DNA of 45,646 nucleotides from Vibrio sp. 10N.261.45.E2 (GTDB lineage Bacteria; Pseudomonadota; Gammaproteobacteria; Enterobacterales; Vibrionaceae): assembly GCF_002875705.1 (NCBI RefSeq), contig NZ_MCZZ01000014.1, forward strand, positions 1 to 45,646. Reading direction: 5' to 3'. Below are positions 19,668-27,703 of this stretch, piece after piece. Position numbers and translations under genes: made by a program. The notes beneath the pieces are model-generated. The model searched no databases, was not told where the DNA came from, and saw only the letters and a list, made by a program, of their open reading frames with translations. Numbering within the stretch: the stretch's first letter is position 1; each line of letters begins with the position of its first letter.

Positions 19668-21740
19668 ATGACAACTTCACGCACGTTCAAAAACGCATCA
19701 CTGTTCCTAGCTATTTCGCTCGCATTCCCAGCGGTTGCTGCAAACCATGACCACGCACACTTCAGCGAAATTGGCGATCAAGGTGGCAAAGGCGCAACCG
19801 AGATGACCACGCAAGCAAATCAAGAGTTCGCAAAAACACTTAACTTTGCCGACACTCGTGCTTTCGACAATAACAACAAAGGTCTAATTGCTAGCTTTGA
19901 CCAAGAAACGGGCGACATCATTCGCAATAGCTTTAACTTCATAGACCCAAGTGTGACGAACGCTGACCAAGCACCTGACTCGGTAAACCCTTCATTGTGG
20001 CGCCAGGCGGTATTGAACCAAGCGGCAGAAGGCTTATATGAAGTTGTTCCGGGTAAAGTATACCAAGTTCGAGGCGCGGATTTAGCGTCTATCTCTTTCA
20101 TTCGTAGTGACAACGGTTGGATCGCCTACGACGTTCTTCTCACCAAAGAAGCGGCCGCTAAATCACTTAAATTCTTCAAGAACAATGTGCCTGAGGGCGG
20201 TGAACTTCCAATCGTTGCGATGATCTATTCGCACTCACACGCCGATCACTTCGGTGGTGCTCGCGCAATTAAAGACGCGTACCCAGATGTTAAAGTGTAT
20301 GGCTCAAAGAACATCACTAAAGAAATTGTCGATGAAAACGTATTGGCGGGTAACGCAATGTCTCGTCGTACCGCTTATCAATACGGCGCAACGCTGAACC
20401 GACACCAGCACGGTATAGTTGATGCGGCACTGTCAAAAGGCCTATCAACAGGTAGCATTACTTACGTACTGCCAGACTACGAGCTAAACCATAACGAAGA
20501 GATTGAAACTCTGGTTATCGATGGCCTAGAAATGCAATTCATGGATGCATCAGGCACCGAAGCAGCATCAGAGATGGTCACCTACATTCCTAGCATGAAA
20601 GCACTTTGGACGGGCGAACTGACCTACCAAGGTATGCATAACCTATACACACTACGTGGCGCAAAAGTACGTGATGGTTTGAAATGGTCTAAAAAAATCA
20701 ACGAGATGTTGGTCACTTGGGGCGAAGAAACAGAGGTGCTGTTTGCGTCTCACTCAGCCCCAATCTGGGGTGAACAAGAGATTTCTGATTACCTAAAAAT
20801 GCAGCGTGACGCTTACGGGTTTACTCATAACCAAACGCTTCGCTTAGCCAACAACGGTGTGGTTTTGCAAGACATCGGTGACGAGATTTACAAGGTAATG
20901 CCAGACAGCATTCAACAGTCTTGGCACACCAACGGTTACCACGGTACTTACTCTCATAATGCTCGCGCTGTGTACAACATGTACCTTGGCTACTTCGACA
21001 TGAATCCAGCTAACCTAAACCCATTACCAATCAAGCCAGAGTCAGTGAAGTTTGTTGAGTACATGGGCGGCAGCGACGCTGTGATTGAAAAAGCGCAGCA
21101 AGACTTCCAAGAAGGTGAATACCGCTTCGTTGCAACAGCATTGAATAAGGTGATTCAAGCAGAACCAGAGAACAAAGTTGCACGTGGCTTATTGGCTGAT
21201 ACTTACGAGCAGTTGGGTTATCAGTCAGAAGGTGCTGGTTGGAGAAACATCTATCTAACGGGCGCTCAAGAGCTTCGTATTGGCACACAACCGGGCGCAC
21301 CAAAGACTGCATCTCCGGATGTATTGGCGAATATGACCATCGAAAACCTGCTGGATTACTTAGCAGTAAAAGTGGATTCATTGAAGGCGCAAGACACGCC
21401 TTTTACCATGAACATTCAGCTGCCCGACGTGAAAGAGTTCTACTACGTTGAGATGTCTAACGGCAACCTGAACAACATCCAAGTATCAGAGCTGCAAGAT
21501 GCGGATACAACACTGATCATCAATAAGTCTGACGTGTCTGATATCGTGCTTAAGAAAACAAGCCTTGGAAAACTGCTAGAAGACGGACAAGCAGGCGTGA
21601 AAGGTGACAAATCATCACTTAACAAACTGCTGTCTTCACTGACAGAAGCTGACACCTCTTTTGAGATTGTACCGCGTCCAAACAAAGGCGAAGAAGTTGA
21701 TGCAGAGCTATACCAAGATTCAGCGGTACACGCTCATTAA
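19668..21740 (+). CDS. sdsA: Alkyl sulfatase, SdsA1/BDS1 family (metallo-beta-lactamase fold)
   Basis: A 690-residue periplasmic enzyme with a signal peptide cut near residue 25 (AFPAVAANHDH). It would hydrolyse primary alkyl sulfates such as dodecyl sulfate to alcohol and sulfate using two zinc ions. The metal motif HSHADHFGG is at residues 189-197, with further ligand candidates in SGTEAASEM, WTGELTYQG and FASHSAPIWG. After the hydrolase domain come a helical dimerisation region (about 440-540) and an SCP2-like C-terminal lipid-binding domain (about 570-690). The length matches the family. A divergent LysR gene and a downstream terminator frame it as a single-gene unit. Confidence 0.93.
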   Translation: MTTSRTFKNASLFLAISLAFPAVAANHDHAHFSEIGDQGGKGATEMTTQANQEFAKTLNFADTRAFDNNNKGLIASFDQETGDIIRNSFNFIDPSVTNADQAPDSVNPSLWRQAVLNQAAEGLYEVVPGKVYQVRGADLASISFIRSDNGWIAYDVLLTKEAAAKSLKFFKNNVPEGGELPIVAMIYSHSHADHFGGARAIKDAYPDVKVYGSKNITKEIVDENVLAGNAMSRRTAYQYGATLNRHQHGIVDAALSKGLSTGSITYVLPDYELNHNEEIETLVIDGLEMQFMDASGTEAASEMVTYIPSMKALWTGELTYQGMHNLYTLRGAKVRDGLKWSKKINEMLVTWGEETEVLFASHSAPIWGEQEISDYLKMQRDAYGFTHNQTLRLANNGVVLQDIGDEIYKVMPDSIQQSWHTNGYHGTYSHNARAVYNMYLGYFDMNPANLNPLPIKPESVKFVEYMGGSDAVIEKAQQDFQEGEYRFVATALNKVIQAEPENKVARGLLADTYEQLGYQSEGAGWRNIYLTGAQELRIGTQPGAPKTASPDVLANMTIENLLDYLAVKVDSLKAQDTPFTMNIQLPDVKEFYYVEMSNGNLNNIQVSELQDADTTLIINKSDVSDIVLKKTSLGKLLEDGQAGVKGDKSSLNKLLSSLTEADTSFEIVPRPNKGEEVDAELYQDSAVHAH

Positions 21741-22070
21741 TCTCTAAAAAATAACAACGTCAAACAAAGCCAACATTGGCTGACACAAGGCTACTAACGA
21801 CCAAGCCTCAACTAATGAATTTAGTTGAGGCTTTTTCTTGCAAGAGTAATCCACCAGCAGGCTAAAGCTTTCCATTACAAACCACTCCCAAAAGCTTTAG
21901 AAAAATTGCAGTATAATATCCGGCCACCCTATCCGACTCAGTATTGTCATAATTCTCATTTACAGCACGTTTTCTGACCGTTGCTCCTCCTATCATGTGA
22001 ACTAGTATGAATTTTGCGCACCGAATCTTTGTTATAAAAGTTACACGGGTAATGTTTCAAAGGAAGAAAG
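21741..22070. other. Intergenic region after the alkylsulfatase gene
   Basis: 330 bases. They hold the alkylsulfatase terminator at 21803-21836 and then AT-rich sequence leading to the SDR gene. No other gene or repeat is visible. Confidence 0.7.
21803..21836 (+). terminator. Rho-independent terminator of the alkylsulfatase gene
   Basis: AAGCCTCAACTAA and TTAGTTGAGGCTT form a 13-base stem with a short loop, followed by TTTTC. Confidence 0.9.
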
Positions 22071-22895
22071 ATGCACAAAACAATCCTGATCACAGGTGCG
22101 ACAGATGGTATTGGTTTAGAAACGGCAAGGATGTTGGCTCAACAAGGCCACCATATCCTGATCCATGGACGCAACCCTGCGAAGTTGAACAAGGTTAAAA
22201 CGGGACTATCTAGACTGTGTAAAAATGCGGTGATCGACAGTTATATCGCAGACTTTTCTTCTCTCGCTGAAGTGAAGACTCTCGCACAACAAATCAGAGA
22301 CAAGCACCTACAACTTGATGTACTGATCAACAATGCTGGGGTCTATAAGGTATCCGAGATTACCACTGCAGAGAACTTAGACGTTCGATTCGTCGTTAAC
22401 ACCATCGCCCCTTATCTACTCACGCAAATACTACTCCCTCTTTTTGATGCCTCTGGTCGCATCGTCAACTTATCTTCAGCAGCACAGGCCTCAGTAGATC
22501 TTGATATTATGACGAGTTCAAACGCAGGCGAATTAGATGGTCCAGTTTACGCGCAAAGTAAGCTCGCGCTGACGATGTGGTCTATCAACTTAGCTCATCA
22601 ACTCGGGTCTAACGGTCCATCTATAATTCCCGTCAATCCAGCTTCATTTCTTGGTAGTAAATTGGTCAAGGATGCTTATGGTTTAGATGGCAATGACTTA
22701 GGAATTGGTGCTGATATTTTATGTCGAGCAGCACTGTCTGATGAGTTTGCCAACGCATCAGGAAAGTATTTTGATAATGATTCGGGGTTATTCAAAAACC
22801 CACACTCCGATGCATTGAATCACGCTAAAAACCGTAAATTAGTGGAAGTGCTTGACCAGTTGCTAGAAGAAAAATTGCACATCACCCCCATCTAA
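22071..22895 (+). CDS. Short-chain dehydrogenase/reductase
   Basis: A 274-residue SDR with the NAD(P) motif TGATDGIG at residues 7-14, NNAG in beta-strand 4, a catalytic serine in IVNLSSAAQ and the YxxxK pair Y160/K164 in YAQSK. AAAGGA precedes the ATG. The overall pattern resembles the retinol-dehydrogenase/WWOX-like extended SDRs often annotated as daunorubicin C-13 ketoreductase. The substrate is unknown. It is convergent with the lipoate-ligase-like gene, 18 bases apart. Confidence 0.9.
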   Translation: MHKTILITGATDGIGLETARMLAQQGHHILIHGRNPAKLNKVKTGLSRLCKNAVIDSYIADFSSLAEVKTLAQQIRDKHLQLDVLINNAGVYKVSEITTAENLDVRFVVNTIAPYLLTQILLPLFDASGRIVNLSSAAQASVDLDIMTSSNAGELDGPVYAQSKLALTMWSINLAHQLGSNGPSIIPVNPASFLGSKLVKDAYGLDGNDLGIGADILCRAALSDEFANASGKYFDNDSGLFKNPHSDALNHAKNRKLVEVLDQLLEEKLHITPI

Positions 22896-22913
22896 TTCTG
22901 GCAGTGCATAGTA

Positions 22914-23615
22914 TTACGCGTACTTGATGAAAGCTTGACTTAGCTGCTGAAAGAGTGAATCTACGTTGGGCAAGGGTATCACATGCGCAGACAACGGAGT
23001 ATGAACGTGCGGATCTACTGCGGTCGGGTTGTCGCAAACTTGATTGTAAAAATTCACAGGCGCAACGATATTCTCTAAGTCAGCGTCTAACAAGATACAG
23101 GCTTGCGAAAGTACGATTTGACCGCCCCCTCGTTTAAGCAAAACGCGTTGAGCCGTACCCACTATTTTTTGCTTGTTGATGTTGAGATTGTAATCGCCAT
23201 CGCAATAAGAACCTGGGGTTGCGTGCACATCAACATCAACGCCTAACTCTCTGAAAAATTGAGTTAAAACATCGCATAAATGCAGATAGGCTTTTTGAAT
23301 ATTATACGCTTCGTCAGAAGGCCAATGATAAATATGCGACAGGTTAATAACACCCGGTAGTTGGGGAACGGGAGCGCCACCGGTTTTACGCGAGGTGAGT
23401 TGCCAGCCTTGTGCCGCAAGTTGCTTTCTAGACTCCGTCGTAACTGGCCACTTTTTACCTGCGGGCAAAACAAGTGTTGGCGTTTTTGCTTGCCACAGCA
23501 TTAAGGCTTGTCCAATCTCACCCGCCTGTATTTGCTGCAATAACTCAGCTTCTTTTTCAAACGCACGATCAACATCAATGTGCGGGTAACGCACGAGTTT
23601 ATTCGTTAACTTCAA
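22914..23615 (-). CDS. Lipoate-protein ligase A family protein
   Basis: A 233-residue protein with the biotin/lipoate ligase fold. Family signatures are RKTGGAPVPQLPGVINLSH (variant of the RRxSGGGAV motif) and YNLNINKQKIVGTAQR (the lysine that contacts lipoyl-AMP). It is shorter than E. coli LplA (about 337) because the accessory C-terminal domain is missing, as in LplA2/LipM-type proteins. It may attach or transfer lipoate or octanoate to an acceptor protein; the first motif is degenerate, so another cargo is possible. The gene marks the left flank of the integron remnant. Confidence 0.82.
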   Translation of the reverse strand: MKLTNKLVRYPHIDVDRAFEKEAELLQQIQAGEIGQALMLWQAKTPTLVLPAGKKWPVTTESRKQLAAQGWQLTSRKTGGAPVPQLPGVINLSHIYHWPSDEAYNIQKAYLHLCDVLTQFFRELGVDVDVHATPGSYCDGDYNLNINKQKIVGTAQRVLLKRGGGQIVLSQACILLDADLENIVAPVNFYNQVCDNPTAVDPHVHTPLSAHVIPLPNVDSLFQQLSQAFIKYA

Positions 23616-23644
23616 TGCACTTTTCCTCTACAGATTGTGGTGAC

Positions 23645-23742
23645 CTACCATTTAACATTCCGCAACGGTTTATGATAGACAAGGCTATGTGGGATAGAAA
23701 CAGCGCCACATGTTAGTTATTGATGCCATAGTCGTTTGTTAG
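23645..23742 (-). repeat. Degenerate attC-like site
   Basis: On the minus strand the site begins CTAACAAACG (complement of 23733-23742), the conserved start of Vibrio attC. About 17 bases later comes TAACATGTGGCG, close to the usual CAACGCGTGGCG. The other end has CGTTGC and GTTAAAT (fits GTTRRRY). The arms pair poorly. It may be a decayed cassette end beside the relBE promoter. Confidence 0.5.
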
Positions 23743-23800
23743 TTGCCCATCTCAAAGCCTAGTGCTAACATTTGTACACACACTAACAAAGGAACAAATC

Positions 23801-24085
23801 ATGGACACTAGAATTCAATTTCGTGTTGATGAAGAAACAAAACGCCTAGCTCAACAAATGGCTGAAAGCCAAGGTCGCACTCTGAGTGACGCATGCCGTG
23901 AACTTACTGAGCAACTCGCTGAACAACAAAGAAAAACATTATCTCACGATGCATGGCTAACTGAACAAGTAAACCTAGCATTTGAGAAGTTTGACTCAGG
24001 AAAGTCCGTTTTCGTTGAGCACCAAACTGCTAAATCTCGAATGGAAGAGCGCAAAGCCAGAATCCGTAATCGAGGCAAGCAATGA
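23801..24085 (+). CDS. relB: RelB/DinJ-family antitoxin
   Basis: A 94-residue antitoxin starting at the ATG with AAAGGA upstream. The N-terminal ribbon-helix-helix reads RIQFRVDEETKRLAQQMAE, as in DinJ/RelB. The basic, charged C-terminus would wrap the toxin. The last four bases overlap the toxin start (ATGA), giving translational coupling. The pair closely resembles toxin-antitoxin cassettes I recall from Vibrio chromosomal integrons. It should repress its own promoter. TGTTAGTT occurs twice upstream (23711 and 23738) and may be part of the control region. Confidence 0.88.
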   Translation: MDTRIQFRVDEETKRLAQQMAESQGRTLSDACRELTEQLAEQQRKTLSHDAWLTEQVNLAFEKFDSGKSVFVEHQTAKSRMEERKARIRNRGKQ

Positions 24086-24360
24086 TTTTATGGGAAGAAG
24101 AGTCACTTAATGATCGTGAAAAGATCTTCGAGTTTCTCTATGACTTCAACCCTGATGCGGCAGAAAAAACCGACAACCTCATTGAAGCAAAAGTAGAAAG
24201 CTTGCTTGAACAACCTTTAATGGGTGTACAACGAGATGGCGTCCGCGGACGATTACTCATTATTCCTGAGATTTCGATGATTGTCTCTTACTGGGTCGAG
24301 GGCGATATCACCCGAATTATACGTGTACTCCACCAGAAACAAAAATTCCCTACGGATTGA
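24082..24360 (+). CDS. relE: RelE/ParE-family toxin
   Basis: A 92-residue toxin of the RelE/ParE fold. The helical hairpin ESLNDREKIFEFLYDFNPD is followed by the beta-sheet core with GVRGRLLIIPEISMIVSYW and the C-terminal strand ITRIIRVLHQKQKFP typical of this group. It likely cleaves mRNA at the ribosome or, if ParE-like, inhibits gyrase; sequence alone does not settle which. It overlaps the antitoxin gene by four bases. The stop is only about 15 bases from the end of the attC, which is on the opposite strand, so the pair lies inverted within the cassette array. Confidence 0.88.
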   Translation: MILWEEESLNDREKIFEFLYDFNPDAAEKTDNLIEAKVESLLEQPLMGVQRDGVRGRLLIIPEISMIVSYWVEGDITRIIRVLHQKQKFPTD

Positions 24361-24375
24361 TTAATTCTTCTGGGG

Positions 24376-24499
24376 AACAACGCCGCGTTAAATGGTGAGC
24401 AACGCAGACCACCCACCTAAACCATTGTGCCGTAAACACTAAAGATGAATCAAATCGAAAATGCCGAGCGTTGGGAATCCGTCTTAAACGTTTGTTATA
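24376..24499 (-). repeat. Integron attC site (VCR-like)
   Basis: Read on the minus strand it begins TAACAAACGTTTAAGACGG, has the inner boxes CCAACGC and GCGTTG, includes the VCR-like GGCACAATGGTTTAG, and ends TTTAACGCGGCGTT. This is the layout of Vibrio chromosomal-integron attC sites, about 124 bases. Its first three bases are the stop codon of the minus-strand cassette gene, the usual arrangement. Confidence 0.85.
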
Positions 24500-25027
24500 G
24501 CGATGTTTTAGAAAGTAGCAAGTGCCTAGAAACTAGTAAGTATGACGCAGCTATAGATTTTGCCTGATTGGTTTCATAGAAACTCTTTTTCTGGGTTGTT
24601 GCTTCTTTTCTAAAATGCTCCAGTAAACGAATAAGCTCTAATATATTGGATGAATCATCAATAGACGGTTTGTAGGCGAACAATGCCAATTCAAATAGAG
24701 CGACAGCACTTTTCATTTGATCTAAATTGTCTCTATTCCTAATCACACTATTCAACAACAGCAAATGGTTTTCAGATGGTCGACCATGGACAGTGATTTT
24801 TTCTGACAATTCAATAACTTTATCAATATCAGACCTCGTACGAGAAGTTAGGCTTTGGTATACATACAGTTTAACTAACATCAAACGAACAACTCTATAC
24901 GCTAGGTAGGCTGCCAAAAAAAGCCCTCCAAATATACAAAATGCCTTAAATGACGCTACTAAATACTCATAATCACAGGACATACACTCTGAACCTCGCC
25001 GAAAATTGTTCTTCAATCGCTATAACA
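24493..25027. repeat. 12-bp perfect inverted repeat flanking the cassette gene
   Basis: TGTTATAGCGAT at 24493-24504 and ATCGCTATAACA at 25016-25027 are exact reverse complements. The left copy overlaps the attC start and the gene's stop. Confidence 0.8.
24495..24983 (-). CDS. Integron cassette gene: hypothetical membrane protein
   Basis: A 162-residue protein from the ATG at 24983 (GAGG ten bases upstream); a TTG at 25016 would extend it by eleven residues. It has one membrane segment at about residues 10-36 (FKAFCIFGGLFLAAYLAYRV). A charged, mostly helical cytoplasmic or periplasmic part follows and contains two LIRLLEHF-like amphipathic stretches. I do not recognise a family. The stop codon is the first triplet of the attC, so this is a genuine gene cassette. 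It is oriented away from the integrase remnant, as expected for the first cassette of an array. Confidence 0.75.
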   Translation of the reverse strand: MSCDYEYLVASFKAFCIFGGLFLAAYLAYRVVRLMLVKLYVYQSLTSRTRSDIDKVIELSEKITVHGRPSENHLLLLNSVIRNRDNLDQMKSAVALFELALFAYKPSIDDSSNILELIRLLEHFRKEATTQKKSFYETNQAKSIAASYLLVSRHLLLSKTSL

Positions 25028-25342
25028 TTTTAATATCGTGCAAGCACAAATCCAACCGCTTAACATATCAAAAAGGTCGCTTATAACCAACTGAATGTTA
25101 TGCATTTAATATAGAAGTGGGTCTAAACATTAAGTGTGAAAACGTGCAAGCACACGTTACCGCCTATATAACGCTCGTTATCATTTTTAACCACCCAAAC
25201 ATTCATTTATTAATCAACAATTTAAATGCAAACCCTCGTTAGATTCGTGTTCAATCTGAGTTAAAAACCACTCTTTTTTAAGTCATTAATTATTCAACAA
25301 TCAATAAACTGTCTAGATGTACAGATTTTGTGAGGGGGATAT
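25017..25342. other. Putative attI region of the decayed integron
   Basis: 326 bases without a gene between the cassette gene and the intI start. They contain two exact copies of CGTGCAAGCACA (25037-25048 and 25143-25154), a possible GTTRRRY core (minus-strand GTTAAGC, complement of 25058-25064) and the LexA box. The attI assignment is positional. Confidence 0.45.
25309..25324 (+). promoter_or_regulatory. LexA (SOS) box upstream of intI remnant
   Basis: CTGTCTAGATGTACAG fits the CTG-N10-CAG LexA consensus and lies 19 bases before the intI ATG. Integron integrases in vibrios are known to be SOS-controlled through such a box. Confidence 0.8.
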
Positions 25343-25560
25343 ATGGCGAGTCAATTCATGGAGGCAATTTGCGAACATATGACGATGCGGGGCTATCGTC
25401 GCAGGACAATCAATTTATTAAGCAACTTCTAAAATCAGGCTCCGATATCAGAACGGTTCAAGAACTACTGGGGCACAGTGATGTTAAGACAACTCAGATA
25501 TACACTCACGTTCTTGGGCAACACTTTAGCGGCACGACTAGCCCGCTAGACGACCTATAA
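25343..25560 (+). pseudogene. intI: Integron integrase intI, internally deleted and frameshifted
   Basis: Two pieces of one tyrosine recombinase remain. From the ATG at 25343 (GAGGGGG upstream) the frame reads [20 protein letters not shown] and stops at 25432; this resembles an integron-integrase N-terminus. In another frame from about 25423 to 25560 the sequence [20 protein letters not shown], then [13 protein letters not shown], is the C-terminal IntI signature including the catalytic tyrosine region. A normal IntI is about 320 residues, so some 240 codons, including the catalytic Arg and His boxes, are gone and the join is out of frame. The enzyme must be inactive. Confidence 0.9.
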
Positions 25561-25668
25561 CGAAACTCGCTCATCGATAGTTGAACCTGGTCTTGATGGC
25601 TTCTGTCTGACAAGGTTGTCTGATATGGTGACGGCAGAACTTCAGCAATTGTTTAGATAGTATTGAAT

Positions 25669-26568
25669 ATGAAAACACTAACCATACTTGATGGTGGCAT
25701 GGGCCGAGAACTCAAAGAAATTGGCGCGCCATTTTCTCAACCGCTTTGGAGTGCTCAAGCGCTGATTGAAGCACCCGATTTTGTTAGCCAAGCGCATCAA
25801 AACTTTGTCGACGCAGGTGCTGAAATCCTGATCACCAATAGCTATGCCTGTGTACCTTTTCACTTGGGTGAAGAGCTGTTTGAACAGCGTGGTTTTGAAC
25901 TAGCAGCACTGTCTGGTGAACTGGCTAAAGCGGTTGCTGACAATGCTTCTCATACCGTGAAAGTAGCAGGCGCGATTCCACCGCCATTTGGCAGTTACCG
26001 ACCGGACTTGTTCAAGGTAGAAGAAGCAGCGCCAATTATTCAAACCCTTTACGATGCACAAGACCCAAACATCGATCTTTGGATAGCGGAAACGCTCTGT
26101 AGCCTGCAAGAATTCAAATCAATCCATGCGGTTCTTAAGCAGTCTAATAAGCCGTGTTACTACGCTTTTAGTTTGGAAGATACCAAGGCTGATTCTGCCT
26201 ACATTCGTTCTGGTGAGAGCGTAACAGACGCGGTCAAACTTGCCTGCCAATCGAACGCGCAAGGTATTATGTTTAACTGCTCGGTGCCTGAAGTGATGGA
26301 TCAAGCCATTATCGATGCTAAGAAAGTGATCGATGAGCTAGGCTGCAACTTAGACATTGGTGTTTACGCCAATAACTTTGCACCGATCAACAGCGAACAT
26401 AAAGCCAACGACATGCTTCAAGAGATGCGTGAGCTGGATGGTCAAGGTTACTTAGCTTACGCTAAACGCTGGCACGCACTGGGCGCAAATATTATCGGTG
26501 GCTGTTGTGGGATCGGGCCAAAACACATTCAAGCCCTAGCCGATTGGAAACGCGCCATACAGAACTAA
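25669..26568 (+). CDS. Homocysteine S-methyltransferase family protein
   Basis: A 299-residue cytoplasmic zinc enzyme from the ATG at 25669 (a TTG six bases upstream is also open). It has a TIM-barrel start ILDGGMGRELK and three zinc cysteines: C204 in MFNCSVPE and C279-C280 in IIGGCCGIGPKHI. It transfers a methyl group to homocysteine to form methionine, using S-methylmethionine or another methyl donor (MmuM-like; no folate or B12 domain). It begins a run of three co-oriented genes and marks the right flank of the integron remnant. Confidence 0.9.
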   Translation: MKTLTILDGGMGRELKEIGAPFSQPLWSAQALIEAPDFVSQAHQNFVDAGAEILITNSYACVPFHLGEELFEQRGFELAALSGELAKAVADNASHTVKVAGAIPPPFGSYRPDLFKVEEAAPIIQTLYDAQDPNIDLWIAETLCSLQEFKSIHAVLKQSNKPCYYAFSLEDTKADSAYIRSGESVTDAVKLACQSNAQGIMFNCSVPEVMDQAIIDAKKVIDELGCNLDIGVYANNFAPINSEHKANDMLQEMRELDGQGYLAYAKRWHALGANIIGGCCGIGPKHIQALADWKRAIQN

Positions 26569-26682
26569 TCCAGCACTTCGACTAGAATAAAAACAAATAG
26601 AGAACAGGTTGAGAAATCTGTTCTCTATTTGTTTGTGGCGTCTCTGAGTACACTGATACAAAACAACGATTTGGAGCAACGG

Positions 26683-27693
26683 ATGAGCAACACGCAACGC
26701 AAAATTAAATGGGGTATCGCAGGGCTAGGCAATATCGCTAATAGATTCGCAAGCGCAGTCACAGAGCACTGTTTGCACGGTGAGCTTTATGCTGTTGCTG
26801 CAAGAGATCACTCGCGTGCAGACACGTTCGCCAACAAATTTGGTTGCGATAAAGCTTACGGCTCTTATGAGGAGATGGCGAATGACCCAAATGTTGAAGC
26901 GGTTTACATAGCTACCGTTCACCCATACCACCAGCCTCTCACCGAGCTGTTTCTAAAGAACCACAAGCACGTATTAGTCGAGAAGCCAGCTTTCACCAAC
27001 CTTGCAGAATGGCTTGAGATGAAAGCCCTCGCGAAACAAAATGGCGTGATGCTGTTAGAAGCGATGAAAACCGTGGTGTTTCCCGCGTATCGTGAACTCA
27101 AATCATTCTTAGTCGACAACAACATTCAGATAGATTCTATCGAAGCCAGTTTTGGTAACTACCACGATTATGAACCCGATTTGTTTATCTTCAATCCGGA
27201 TTTGTCAGGAGGAGCAACGCTCGATGTTGGTGTTTATGGGCTTTGGTTCTTCTACGATCTATGCCGCACACTCGGCGTGAAACCTTCAAATCCTCAAGTG
27301 GAAATCACATGCCTGTATGAAGAAGCGAATGTTGATACCGAGGCGTGCTTTACATTCTCTGGTGATATGAAGGCTAAAATATCGGCATCAACAGTGCAGG
27401 ATCTTCCCCGCTCAGCACAATTGAGTGGGCCCGATACCAAGATCGTCGTTCACGAAAAATGGTGGAACCCAGCCTTTATCGAGATTGAACATCAAGGGCA
27501 GAAGTCGACCATCAACTACCGAGTGACGGGGAATGGGTTCGAGTTTGAAATCGACCACTTTTCAGAGTTACTCCTTCAAGGAAAAACCGAGTCCAATATC
27601 CTAAGCTCAGAGATAACCGCTCAAGTTCTCGATACGATGGAAAAAGCACTCATTGACGCTGGCTATCAGCATTTAACGCAACCTCGTCGTTAG
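26683..27693 (+). CDS. Gfo/Idh/MocA-family oxidoreductase
   Basis: A 336-residue NAD(P)-dependent oxidoreductase from the ATG at 26683 (GGAG just upstream). The upstream TTG at 26629 would read into the leader. The Rossmann motif is GIAGLGNIANRFA, and the family EKP motif lies in HVLVEKPAFTN with the catalytic lysine. The C-terminal half is the usual beta-sheet substrate domain (GGATLDVGVYGLWFFYDL). It resembles dihydrodiol/trans-1,2-dihydrobenzene-diol dehydrogenase-like members. The substrate is probably a sugar or polyol. The SgrR-like gene starts ten bases after its stop, so the two are likely co-transcribed. Confidence 0.9.
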   Translation: MSNTQRKIKWGIAGLGNIANRFASAVTEHCLHGELYAVAARDHSRADTFANKFGCDKAYGSYEEMANDPNVEAVYIATVHPYHQPLTELFLKNHKHVLVEKPAFTNLAEWLEMKALAKQNGVMLLEAMKTVVFPAYRELKSFLVDNNIQIDSIEASFGNYHDYEPDLFIFNPDLSGGATLDVGVYGLWFFYDLCRTLGVKPSNPQVEITCLYEEANVDTEACFTFSGDMKAKISASTVQDLPRSAQLSGPDTKIVVHEKWWNPAFIEIEHQGQKSTINYRVTGNGFEFEIDHFSELLLQGKTESNILSSEITAQVLDTMEKALIDAGYQHLTQPRR

Positions 27694-27703
27694 GAAAAAC
27701 AAA

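Noticed and set aside
25330..25560. A 76-residue gene starting at GTG 25330
   Set aside because: The first 30 or so codons are the out-of-frame reading of the intI N-terminus. Only the C-terminal part is meaningful, so it is described as a pseudogene.
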